Shown: positions 8,788 through 16,167 of the stretch, piece after piece
How positions within the stretch are numbered: the first letter of the stretch is position 1
How the letters are laid out: each line of letters starts with the position of its first letter
Assembly (NCBI RefSeq): GCF_009760905.1
Contig: NZ_VIRW01000011.1
Location: forward strand, 35,121-99,120
DNA from: Chitinibacter sp. GC72
Lineage (GTDB): Bacteria; Pseudomonadota; Gammaproteobacteria; Burkholderiales; Chitinibacteraceae
Length of the DNA stretch: 64,000 bases
Direction: 5' to 3'
The notes under the pieces: model-generated
Databases searched by the model: none
What the model was told of the DNA's origin: nothing
The model's input: the letters and a program-made list of their open reading frames with translations, nothing else
Position numbers and translations under genes: made by a program

Positions 8788-9192
8788 TTATTGAACCCAA
8801 ACGCCATCAGCTTCAAGGCCGACGACGATCCCGGCTTGCGAGCGGGTATTGGTACCGTTGGTTTTTGCCACGGTCTGGTTATCGACGATGTAACAAACGC
8901 GCCCCAAGCTGGCCTGCGTTACAGGATCAGCACCGTCGTTGGCCCACTTGAATGCCTTGCCACGACGCACGCCAACAGTGACAGCGCCATCCGCGCCCCC
9001 TGTGTTATCGATACATTCATCCGCCATGCCGAGGTAAGCCAGCGTGGTTGACGTAGCGCCTGGCGTACCGAAGCCGGTTGCGCTGGCACAAACAATCGTT
9101 CCGGCCAGAATCTTGGCGTTTGCAGCCACTGGGATGCGAACCAGCTCGCCGTCTTTCAGCGGGGTATTACGATCTGCGATGGCAACGGTCAT
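8788..9192 (-). CDS. Capsid decoration-like protein of Mu-like phage
   Basis: 134 residues, between the protease/scaffold gene and the major head gene, where Mu-like phages often carry a small capsid-associated protein. It starts MTVAIADRNTPLKDGELVRIPVAA and has a Gly/Ala/Thr-rich beta pattern (ILAGTIVCASATGFGTPGA). It then reads VGVRRGKAFKWAND and ends VVGLEADGVWVQ, resembling the trimeric decoration or capsid-stabilising type of fold. Function is inferred from gene order and composition. Confidence 0.6.
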   Translation of the reverse strand: MTVAIADRNTPLKDGELVRIPVAANAKILAGTIVCASATGFGTPGATSTTLAYLGMADECIDNTGGADGAVTVGVRRGKAFKWANDGADPVTQASLGRVCYIVDNQTVAKTNGTNTRSQAGIVVGLEADGVWVQ

Positions 9193-9695
9193 GATTGACT
9201 CCCTGCTGCGATGGTTTTTTGAACATCTTCGACGCTATTGCCGAAGGCTTTGCAGACGGCCAGCGTGGTGTCATCCAGCCCGCCCAGCGGCTGATCAACT
9301 GGTGGCTTGCCGCCGGTTTGCGTTGCAGTTAGCGCCGCGATTTTTGGCGCAGTGTCGAGATAGGCCGTCAAAGCAGCAGCATTGGTTTTGGCCAGATCAC
9401 GCGCCCAGGCTTCCTGTGCGGGCAGTAAGCGGCCGTCACTCAATGCGGCCGTCAGCAACTGCTCGGTCTGACTTGCCTGTGTCTGAGCCGTCAGCGACGC
9501 AATTTGGCCTTGCAATTGGCGCATTACATCAACAGAAACAAACTTGGCAGGATCGACTTGATTCGCAGACAAGGCCGCAATTTGCGCATCCGCACTGTCA
9601 GCCTTGGCTTTCAGCGCGGCCATCGCGGTGGTGATTTCGACATCGGTCGCTGTCGCGGCCAAGCCGAGCATGGCAATCAGTTCTTCACGTTTCAC
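9189..9695 (-). CDS. Capsid scaffold protein from internal GTG start (Mu gpZ-like)
   Basis: A GTG at 9695, in frame inside the protease gene, is preceded at 6 bp by GAGGAG (minus strand 9702-9707). It would give a 168-residue protein starting with (V/M)KREELIAMLGLAATATDVEI. The segment is helical and matches the scaffold part of the longer protein. Mu gpI/gpZ and lambda C/Nu3 use the same nested design. Strong ribosome-site spacing supports real use. Confidence 0.65.
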   Translation of the reverse strand: MKREELIAMLGLAATATDVEITTAMAALKAKADSADAQIAALSANQVDPAKFVSVDVMRQLQGQIASLTAQTQASQTEQLLTAALSDGRLLPAQEAWARDLAKTNAAALTAYLDTAPKIAALTATQTGGKPPVDQPLGGLDDTTLAVCKAFGNSVEDVQKTIAAGSQS

Positions 9696-10241
9696 AGGAT
9701 TCTCCTCAGTAATGGAAACAGGGGGTGGGCACGCCAGACGTGACAACGCAGCCAATGACAACGGTGGCAACTCATCCAGTGCGGGGGTATTGGTCAAGGC
9801 AACGTGCAGCAGTTTCAGTACACGACCGTCGAGGCCATACAGAAAAACGGGAGAAAGATAGAGATACTCTTTGGCCGCGATATGGGCGGCTGCTTTGGCA
9901 GTCCATTCCACATCGACGGCATACAGACCATCACCTTCACGCCATTCCAGCGTTTTAAACCAGCCTGATGCGGGCGCTTCCTTGCCGTTCTCGGCGGCTT
10001 TCAGCGTCTGATGTTCGTAGTCGACCACATAGCGGGTCTGCCGGGTTAAGGCGGTGGCAACCAACAGCTCGGCATTGGTGCTATCCAATATCCATGCCGC
10101 GCACTCAGCAGGTCGACCATCGACGCCGCGAAACTCGCCAGCGGGAAATAGCTTGATCGTCTGACGCTCAGCATTGGGCGTGAGGCTGACTTCAATAGCC
10201 AGCGCGGCGATCATCGGAGTGAGTGGGGTTTCTCGTTTCAT
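9189..10241 (-). CDS. Phage prohead protease with scaffold tail (Mu gpI-like)
   Basis: 350 residues. It cleaves scaffold and head proteins during prohead maturation. The N-terminal half has the Mu gpI features: LFPAGEFRGVDGRP, YVVDYEHQTLKA with the His after an Asp-Tyr-Glu, GWFKTLEWREGDGLYAVDVEWT, and YLYLSPVFLYG before LLHVALTNTPALD. The C-terminal half, from about residue 183, is a helical scaffold domain ending in a Gln/Ala-rich segment. An internal GTG start lies at residue 183. Protease and scaffold in one frame is the known I/Z arrangement. It overlaps the next gene by 4 bp. The upstream gene gpG is absent. Confidence 0.85.
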   Translation of the reverse strand: MKRETPLTPMIAALAIEVSLTPNAERQTIKLFPAGEFRGVDGRPAECAAWILDSTNAELLVATALTRQTRYVVDYEHQTLKAAENGKEAPASGWFKTLEWREGDGLYAVDVEWTAKAAAHIAAKEYLYLSPVFLYGLDGRVLKLLHVALTNTPALDELPPLSLAALSRLACPPPVSITEENPVKREELIAMLGLAATATDVEITTAMAALKAKADSADAQIAALSANQVDPAKFVSVDVMRQLQGQIASLTAQTQASQTEQLLTAALSDGRLLPAQEAWARDLAKTNAAALTAYLDTAPKIAALTATQTGGKPPVDQPLGGLDDTTLAVCKAFGNSVEDVQKTIAAGSQS

Positions 10242-10433
10242 GCCGCTATGGTGCGGCGTGGGTGGACGTCTTCCGAGCGGATATCAATACTGGATTTCAT
10301 TCGACTTGCACCTATTGCAACGGTTTGTCATACTGAGTTGGTGCCAGAAACACGGTGAATACCTCCCTGCCGTAGAACGTTGCAAGACGGATCGCGTGAG
10401 AGTGAAGCGGGAGTCCTCTCCTGGCACCTTCCT
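10242..10433 (-). other. 192-bp gap in the head gene block
   Basis: No proper gene. On the minus strand there are only two mini-frames: one of about 14 codons, starting GTG after GGGAGG, and one of 20 codons that ends as ATGA on the protease start. In related phages gpG (virion morphogenesis) lies between gpF and the protease, so this may be what remains after loss of that gene, or a short leader. Confidence 0.4.
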
Positions 10434-11230
10434 TTAAATATTGCCCTCAACATTCGCGCTGTTACGCATCAACCGGCGCACCTCTTTTTCTGTCGTGATG
10501 TAGAACGACTGCAAATAGTTTTCTTTCCCTGTGCGCGTCACCTTCACCACGGCAACCCACCACTTATCGTCCTGTCGGATAAATTTCAGGTGCAAATCAC
10601 GGTCAGCAATGATCATCTGCGGCGCTTCAAGCACTTGTTGCACTCGCCAATAATCTTCCAGCCCCACGGCCTGACCCTGCCGATGTACCAGCTGTTTAGC
10701 CAAAGTATCGTCAGACAGCCACACCGTTTGACTTTGACTTCCCAGCTTATCCATCCCATCCGCATCAAGCACCGCAACCGGAAAACGCTGCCTTGCTGCA
10801 AGCACCTGACGCAATTCGGTTGAGCTGCCACCTTCGGCCAGGCCACGCTCAACAACTGTGGCCAGATCCTTGTACCACCCCTCAAAATCAGCACCACGCA
10901 ATGTATCGGCCACATATTGCCGCGCATCGTGATAGTCGTACTTGTCCAGGTCTGGTTGGTAGCGCTGCACACCCGGATTGCTGTTAAAACCGGCATCAGG
11001 AGCAAACCAGTGTGTGCGCCCATCGCTGCCCGACACTTTGATGCCCGTTCGTTGTGTCTCGTACACTTCACCTGTACGTTTGTTGGTGCCGGTCTCCACG
11101 GTAATTGTCGATAAGCGACCTTCGGATGACTCAAGGCGCAGACCTTCTTCATCAAGCGCTGACTTTGACACAGGCCGGACACGACAACGGCAATTGAAAC
11201 CATTGGGCGGGTACCTGGAATCCGGCGCGT
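10434..11230 (-). pseudogene. 5'-truncated gpF-like minor head (Mu F) gene
   Basis: The C-terminal part of a Mu gpF-type minor head protein. It begins at the conserved YPPNGFNCRCRVRP segment (paired Cys-x-Cys-Arg), which in intact proteins lies well inside the chain. It continues through a C-terminal domain with VYETQRTGIKVSG, and TVWLSDDTLAKQLVHR near the end. The open frame upstream of about 11,230 (to 11,300) is the transposase gene read in another frame, not gpF. The N-terminal head domain is therefore missing, replaced by transposase sequence at a deletion junction. It would not encode a working head protein. Confidence 0.8.
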
Positions 11231-12981
11231 TTATTGCCGTCAAACTCAGCCATACAGATAAACTTACCGTCCATATTGCGGATCGACACCGCCGATCCAT
11301 CGTGGATATCCACGCCTACCTGCACTTCCTGCCCATCCACCTCCATCAGCTCTTCGCTGAAATACACGTTGTTCCACAGCTTCACCTCGCCACGCATGGC
11401 CTTGCGGGTAAACGTAGGGCGGAATAAGTCGCGTAATTCCATCTCATCGAGCATCACATCCTCGGCCCTACGGTGTGCCTGGTAATACGCTTTGGGCGAC
11501 ATATGCACGCCATTTACTTTCGGCAGCGAGCTATGTGGCCGCTGGTTGTATTCATTGATCGCAGCATCCAAATCAGCGACAAACTCAGCCAGGCTAGGCA
11601 CATGCGGCAAATTCACCGTCATGCCTTCCCCTGCATTGCGCTGCACCGTCTGTGCACGGCGGATATCCCGATTCACCAGTCGCAGCGTGTCGCGGTCGGC
11701 GTCTTTGCCCTGATAAGTCGGGTATTTTTTCGCCAGCGGAATCGTGATCGTTCCCCATGCCCGCTCAATCAGGCCGCGCCCTTGCGGGTTGCCCGGAATA
11801 CCCGTTTCGTGATGAATGCCCAGTCGCGGCAAAATCCCAGTCAGTGGCGCATCCAGCACCTTGCCGGTTTCACCCGCACCGTTATCCGAGTAATAAATCA
11901 GTGGTGGCGGGTATTTGCTGGCCACATGACGGATCATGTCTGACACGGCGATCACGTTTTCCGATAGGGCGGTGCTCCAGCCCATCGCCAGGCGGCTGCT
12001 GCAATCCAGTCCTAACGTCACTTCAATCACCATCGGCTGCCCCGTTTCAGGGTTGATCACCTTGCATTTCATGCCGTGCCCGTCGCCAACCAGCACGTCG
12101 CCCGGCGTCAACAAACTCCAGTCACGCCGCACAAACGGCAGCTTGGCTTTCAAGGCCGCACCGGAATGGCGACCGACGTACAGCATTTTCGGCGGCAGCT
12201 TTTTCAGCATTCGGCGCACCGCATCAATGCTCGGCGGCACTTCATTCACTGGCAGCGCTTTGACAAACTCGCGATACGACTCGACCAGCGCAGGCTTGCT
12301 CGGGCGGCGATACACCGCCAGAAATTCGCCCAGCCACCACGGTGTGCGCATGTCTTTTTGCCGCACTTGCGGTGCCAAACGGCGCAAGCGCTCGCTCGGG
12401 CTATCGGTCGATTCGTATTTGTCACACCACCGCAGTAGCGTGCGATCACTCACGACACGATCGGCACTGCTGCGCGCATTGGCATGATCGACCAGTTGCT
12501 GCAGCAGCTCGGGCAAGGTGCGATTTTTCGCCGCCTCGGCCACATACACCGCCGCCCTTTTCTTCGATTTCAGCACCCGTTGGATATTGAACACTTCGCA
12601 CACCAGCGCCATCCGTGCATCAGCCGCCGCGCGTTGCGCATCGCTCAATTCGTCGACCGACACCAGCGTTAAATTCAGTTGCTGTTCGCGGCGGGCTTTT
12701 TTAAGTTCGCTCGGCAAAGGGCGTTGCGCCACATCGGCCACTGGCAAATTTGCCAGCAGTGCATCAGCCTGACGCTTTTGCAGCGCTTGTTGCGCGGATT
12801 TGGGTAGGCTGGCAATGGCGTATTCGACACCTTTACCTTTTGTTTTGCGACGGCAAGCCCAGCTCTCACGCTGAGCACACTTTGAAACCCCTCGCTCGCT
12901 GCCAGGCAAATCCGGTAATTTCAGCCCAGCCAACTCGGCGGCGCTGTAGTGAGTTTTAATTTCGACAGGCTCATTACTCAT
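11152..12981 (-). CDS. Mu A-like DDE transposase, C-terminally truncated
   Basis: 609 residues from ATG 12981 (after GGAGAGGGG). The MuA order is visible: an N-terminal Mu DNA-binding part (MSNEPVEIKTHYSAAELAGL), helical DNA-binding segments, then the catalytic core. The three acidic residues are in LLTPGDVLVGDGHGMK, IYYSDNGAGE and GRGLIERAWGT. The C-terminal beta-barrel part runs to MDGKFICMAEFDGNKRA. After this the true sequence stops and the last about 24 residues come from gpF DNA read in the wrong frame. The lost tail is the part that in MuA contacts MuB and ClpX. Catalysis may survive, but regulated replicative transposition probably not. It overlaps ner by 8 bp. Confidence 0.85.
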   Translation of the reverse strand: MSNEPVEIKTHYSAAELAGLKLPDLPGSERGVSKCAQRESWACRRKTKGKGVEYAIASLPKSAQQALQKRQADALLANLPVADVAQRPLPSELKKARREQQLNLTLVSVDELSDAQRAAADARMALVCEVFNIQRVLKSKKRAAVYVAEAAKNRTLPELLQQLVDHANARSSADRVVSDRTLLRWCDKYESTDSPSERLRRLAPQVRQKDMRTPWWLGEFLAVYRRPSKPALVESYREFVKALPVNEVPPSIDAVRRMLKKLPPKMLYVGRHSGAALKAKLPFVRRDWSLLTPGDVLVGDGHGMKCKVINPETGQPMVIEVTLGLDCSSRLAMGWSTALSENVIAVSDMIRHVASKYPPPLIYYSDNGAGETGKVLDAPLTGILPRLGIHHETGIPGNPQGRGLIERAWGTITIPLAKKYPTYQGKDADRDTLRLVNRDIRRAQTVQRNAGEGMTVNLPHVPSLAEFVADLDAAINEYNQRPHSSLPKVNGVHMSPKAYYQAHRRAEDVMLDEMELRDLFRPTFTRKAMRGEVKLWNNVYFSEELMEVDGQEVQVGVDIHDGSAVSIRNMDGKFICMAEFDGNKRAGFQVPAQWFQLPLSCPACVKVSA

Positions 12982-13288
12982 GGCCCCTCTCCGTATCATT
13001 GAGGCCTTTTCCCGCAACGATTACAGACAAGGCAGGGAAAACCGGCTTAAAATTACGCTTGTAATAACGCTGTGGCCAAATGGCCTCTGGTGCGAGCCCT
13101 ATGGCGGCGGCAATAATCCGCTCAGCTTTTGGATAAGGTCGATCTAGTGCGGTTTTGAGTGTGGTTTCACTCAAGCCCGCCTCTCTCGACAAGGCGCGCA
13201 TCGACCAGCCTTTTTTATGTAATGCCGCCAAAATATCCGCCCGATGCCAATCATCGGCGGTATTTTTTTGGCTTAGTAATGCACTCAT
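12974..13288 (-). CDS. ner: Ner-like DNA-binding regulator
   Basis: 104 residues. The core DDWHRADILAALHKKGWSMR, ALSREAGLSETTLKTALDRP and KAERIIAAAIGLAPEAIWPQ is a close match to the Mu Ner/Nlp family helix-turn-helix, and the typical IWPxRY end is present at IWPQRYYK. Ner turns down early and repressor transcription in Mu. It is the first leftward gene of the early operon, starts after GGAGG, and its stop overlaps the transposase start. A C-terminal extension of about 25 residues goes beyond the usual length. Confidence 0.9.
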   Translation of the reverse strand: MSALLSQKNTADDWHRADILAALHKKGWSMRALSREAGLSETTLKTALDRPYPKAERIIAAAIGLAPEAIWPQRYYKRNFKPVFPALSVIVAGKGLNDTERGHE

Positions 13289-13482
13289 CGCCTAAACCCT
13301 CCTCGGTTGTCGATGTGTGCATACTAACGCACATATTCTATGCAATCAAGAATATTTGCGTTCTTTATCTAGTATTTATGCGTTCTCAATTTTCGTTCTG
13401 TTTCCTGTCGGATAAAAAAGACACGCACAAATACTAGGTTTACCATGCAAAACATAGGCTTATGCTAGAAAAGGAACTATCT
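13289..13482. promoter_or_regulatory. Divergent promoter/operator region of the prophage, four related 14-bp sites
   Basis: Between ner (left) and the repressor (right). Four copies of an AG(A/T)ATNTNTGCGT-type word are present: 13326-13339 (reverse), 13349-13362 (forward), 13371-13384 (forward) and 13422-13435 (reverse). The first two form an inverted pair 13 of 14 identical with a 9-bp spacer; the third and fourth form a wider inverted pair. They are the likely binding sites for the repressor and/or Ner. Promoter elements were not assigned. Confidence 0.65.
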
Positions 13483-14328
13483 ATGTCCGAAGAATCCAGC
13501 GTTCCGATTCTGCAACAAGAAATCGGAACTAGAATTTCCGCAACAGCCGACATTCTCGGGGGTCGCAAATCTGCAGCTGAAGCTGCGGGGATTTCTGAAG
13601 ATATGCTCTATCGCTACATCAGGGGCAGCAGCAAGCCACCATTAGAGGCAATGGTAAATCTTGCCAAAGCTGCAAAAATTCAGCTCGATTGGCTTGCAAC
13701 AGGCGAAGGCCAGATGTTCAAAGGCAATCTAACCCCCGAGATCAAATCCGCTGCGCGCCAGTTGCTGCGCGAAGAGCCGCGCACCAGTTCAGTCAGCAGC
13801 CCCATCCTCGCAAGCGCCCCTGCTGTGGCGACGTTCTGGCCCAACCCCGACGGCGAGCCACAGCTCAATGCCTGGCAGAATTGGGCGGCAGGCATCGATA
13901 CTTCGCTGTTTGTACCCGTGATCTATGCGCCCAAGCTGTGCGCGGCGGCGGGCAATGGCCTGGTGAACTATATGGATGAGCAGGAAACCGAAGCCCTGAT
14001 GTTCAAGGCCAGCTTCCTGCGCTATATGGGCGTGCAACCACACCAGGTGTTTTGCATGCGTGTGAAGGGCGAATCAATGGAACCGAGCCTGAAGGATGGC
14101 TGTATTGTTCTGGTCGATACGGCACAACGCCGCGTGGCCGAGGGCGTATTTGTATTACGGATGAATGATGAGCTGCTGGTGAAGCGCTTGCAGCCACTAC
14201 CTGGCGGCGTGGTGCGGGTGATGAGCGACAATCCGGCCTATGCCAGCTTTGAAATCAATCTAAGCCAGATGGCCGAGCACGAAATCGACATTATCGGTCG
14301 CGCTATCCACCTCAATACCAAGATTTAA
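13483..14328 (+). CDS. Prophage repressor, XRE helix-turn-helix with S24 peptidase domain
   Basis: 281 residues from the ATG at 13483, which has AAGGA 8 bp upstream; the ATG at 13462 has no such site. The N-terminal helix-turn-helix includes RKSAAEAAGISEDMLYRYIR, and a linker of about 60 residues follows. The C-terminal LexA/CI-type domain has VKGESMEPSLKDGCIVLVD with the catalytic Ser, and VFVLRMNDELLVKRLQ with the Lys. It should hold the prophage silent and be inactivated by RecA-stimulated self-cleavage. It is transcribed divergently from ner. Mu's own repressor is not of this S24 type, so control resembles B3/D3112-type or lambda-type phages. Confidence 0.88.
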   Translation: MSEESSVPILQQEIGTRISATADILGGRKSAAEAAGISEDMLYRYIRGSSKPPLEAMVNLAKAAKIQLDWLATGEGQMFKGNLTPEIKSAARQLLREEPRTSSVSSPILASAPAVATFWPNPDGEPQLNAWQNWAAGIDTSLFVPVIYAPKLCAAAGNGLVNYMDEQETEALMFKASFLRYMGVQPHQVFCMRVKGESMEPSLKDGCIVLVDTAQRRVAEGVFVLRMNDELLVKRLQPLPGGVVRVMSDNPAYASFEINLSQMAEHEIDIIGRAIHLNTKI

Positions 14329-14707
14329 TGCGACAACCTCAATAAAACCTACGTTTTAACGCTGTTGGGCATAAAAAAGCGCGGACAATTCAGGAGAAGC
14401 ACTCCCCGAATCAGTCCGCGCCAAATATCGCACAAATATAGCTGTTTCCAGTCCAAGCCGTGCCAAAGCTGCCGCCACGCACTTTTTAACCCAGAGCAGC
14501 CGCAAACCCGCACCGCCGTTGAGTTTAATCCCGCTGCATCCCACTCAGTCCCGGATGACAAGTCTCCCACCACCCCACATAGGATAAAATCCACCCTGCT
14601 GATACCACCACGATGTATTTGACTGCAAGCATTCATCCGCAAGGCTTAGCGGGCAATACATCGAGATTAATTTGACGACTAGCCCCGAATCAAAACCTGA
14701 GGTCAAT
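14329..14707. other. Presumed Mu-like prophage end region, non-coding
   Basis: No gene. By analogy with Mu, where the repressor is next to the left end, the phage-host junction should lie here. Two sequences resembling the operator words appear, at 14428-14440 (reverse of TGTGCGA type) and 14476-14490 (reverse of GTGCGTG type). These could be transposase end-binding sites. I could not define the exact terminal CA/TG. The right part holds the ribosome site of the glycosylase gene. Confidence 0.45.
14379..14421 (-). terminator. Strong stem-loop with U-tract on the minus strand
   Basis: GCGCGGAC at 14379-14386 pairs with GTCCGCGC at 14414-14421, with further pairing inside to a stem of about 16 positions with two or three mismatches. 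Six A residues at 14373-14378 give a U-run when transcribed leftward, so it looks like a terminator of leftward transcription. No leftward gene lies just to its right, so its purpose is unclear. Confidence 0.5.
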
Positions 14708-15439
14708 ATGCAAAAATTCGCTGAAATCCAAGCCCGCGCCATAGCGCGCAAAGGCGGCGCGCAGGCTCTGCAGGATTTATTGCCCTCGGTAGCGAGCGAG
14801 GCGCAGTTTTTGGCGCTGCCCGATCACCGCATTCTGGCGATGATGTGCAAAGCCATTAATCAGGCGGGCTTTAACTGGACAGTGATTAGCAATAAATGGC
14901 CGCAGTTTGAAGATGCTTTTTTCGGCTTTGATGTTGATACGCTGGCGATGCTGTCCGCCGAGCAATGGGAAGCGTATTGCAACGACACCCGCGTGGTGCG
15001 GCATTGGCCAAAGATTAAAGCGTTGATGGAAAATGTCAGCTTTGTGCGAGCGTATAGCCATGAACACGGCAGCTTTGCGCGCTTTCTGAATACATACCCT
15101 CCTTCACGGCAAGTCGAGTTGATGGCCTTTCTCAAAAGCCACGGCAGCTGCCTGGGCGGGCAAACGGGGCAATGGTTGCTGCGCTATATCGGCAAAGATG
15201 CATTTGTTTTAACGCCAGACGTGGTGCTGGCGCTGCAGTTGGCTGGCCTGGACATTCCCGATCAGCCAACAGCTAAACGCGATTTAAACAAAATCCAGCA
15301 GCTATTTAATGATTGGGCCGCAGAAACCGGCCTGCCCTACACCCATCTAGGCAAAATCGCCGCCTATTCGGTGGGCGTGAATTATGAAAGCCAGCTGATT
15401 CAACATGAAAGCAGTAAGTTCAAAGCGGTGATTGAATGA
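14708..15439 (+). CDS. DNA-3-methyladenine glycosylase I family protein (Tag-like)
   Basis: 243 residues from ATG 14708 with GAGGT upstream; a TTG at 14672 is the alternative start. It shows the Tag-family pattern: an early LALPDHRILAMMCKAINQAGFNWTVISNKWPQFEDAF, the helix-rich glycosylase core, then a Trp/His segment (DTRVVRHWPKIKALMENV). The fold removes 3-methyladenine in base excision repair. This subfamily lacks the C-terminal zinc-binding residues of E. coli Tag and is often annotated 3-methyladenine DNA glycosylase. It is the first host gene beyond the prophage and stands alone. Confidence 0.8.
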   Translation: MQKFAEIQARAIARKGGAQALQDLLPSVASEAQFLALPDHRILAMMCKAINQAGFNWTVISNKWPQFEDAFFGFDVDTLAMLSAEQWEAYCNDTRVVRHWPKIKALMENVSFVRAYSHEHGSFARFLNTYPPSRQVELMAFLKSHGSCLGGQTGQWLLRYIGKDAFVLTPDVVLALQLAGLDIPDQPTAKRDLNKIQQLFNDWAAETGLPYTHLGKIAAYSVGVNYESQLIQHESSKFKAVIE

Positions 15440-15628
15440 GCAGGCACAAGCACATGCCCGATTGCGCGCATTGATCATCCCGGCGATCAAGAGCAGCTGA
15501 GCAGGCATTGCAGAGCAATATGGCAGGGTATATTAATGCAGGCGTTTGCAGCACTGTCCTAGCTAGCAATACGTAGGCATGCATCTGAATAATGAAGCAG
15601 AATTAACTGGTGAGCTCGGCAGGCAAAG

Positions 15629-15960
15629 GGCTTTGTTGCACAAATCAGCGGCGTAGTGCCGCTGGTAGAATGGCTGTATGAGCAAACCCGCGCCTAACAA
15701 GTACAAAACCACCCACTGGCCAAGCTATCACGCCGCATTGAAATCGTGTGGCGCATTGATGCTTTGGCTTGATCCAACGCTGAAATGGGCTGCTGAACCG
15801 ACTGGCAAGCACGGACGAGCCCCTACTTTCAGCGACGCCACCATTCAGTTCTGCCTCACTATCAAATACCTATTCGGCCTCACATTGCGCCAAGCCACTG
15901 GCATGGTTGAAAGCCTGCTGCAGCTCGCCAATTTAGATTGAGTCGCCCCAGATTATTGCA
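15629..15960 (+). mobile_element. IS5-family insertion sequence remnant (left end and transposase start)
   Basis: The left part of an IS5-type element: GGGCTTTGTTGCACAAATC at about 15630, a terminal-repeat-like start, then the N-terminal 87 codons of a transposase. It is cut at the CTAG at 15960, where MITE-like sequence begins. The right end is not seen. Confidence 0.65.
15678..15959 (+). pseudogene. IS5-family transposase, N-terminal fragment
   Basis: The frame MSKPAPNKYKTTHWPSYHAA, then KHGRAPTFSDATIQFCLTIK and TLRQATGMVESLLQLANLD, is the typical N-terminal domain of IS5 (IS1194-like) transposases. The normal chain continues with Trp at the next codon, but here the codon is TGA (15939-15941). 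The frame after it (VAPDYCT) still fits the family for a few residues before the sequence breaks off. It is therefore a nonsense-mutated and truncated fragment without the DDE core. Confidence 0.75.
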
Positions 15961-16060
15961 CTAGGGTCTGCTGACGTTGGGTTAACGGTTGCGCTGGCGC
16001 GACATCCGTGGCCAATCTTGGCCGTGATGTGCGCAATTTGCCCATGCCAACTTTACAAAG
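15961..16060. repeat. Degraded MITE-like sequence
   Basis: CTAGGGTCTGCTGACGTT here matches, with one change, the terminal inverted repeat of the complete element at 50757-50950. Further in, a GCGCTGGCGCGACATCC stretch resembles the interior of that element. A second terminal repeat was not found, so the copy is partial. Confidence 0.5.
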
Positions 16061-16167
16061 ACTCGTTGTTTTTATGTTAATTACCTTACCTGACTCATAG
16101 TAGGCATGGAAACCATCAATAGTTGTCGCTTATGATTGCAGGCCAAGTCAGCACAAGAGACAGCAGT

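Noticed and set aside
10434..11300. A complete 288-residue phage protein starting at 11300
   Set aside because: The first about 23 codons are transposase DNA read in another frame; gpF similarity begins only at YPPNGFNCRC.
15678..15941. A genuine small 87-residue protein
   Set aside because: It is the N-terminus of an IS5 transposase ending at a nonsense codon.
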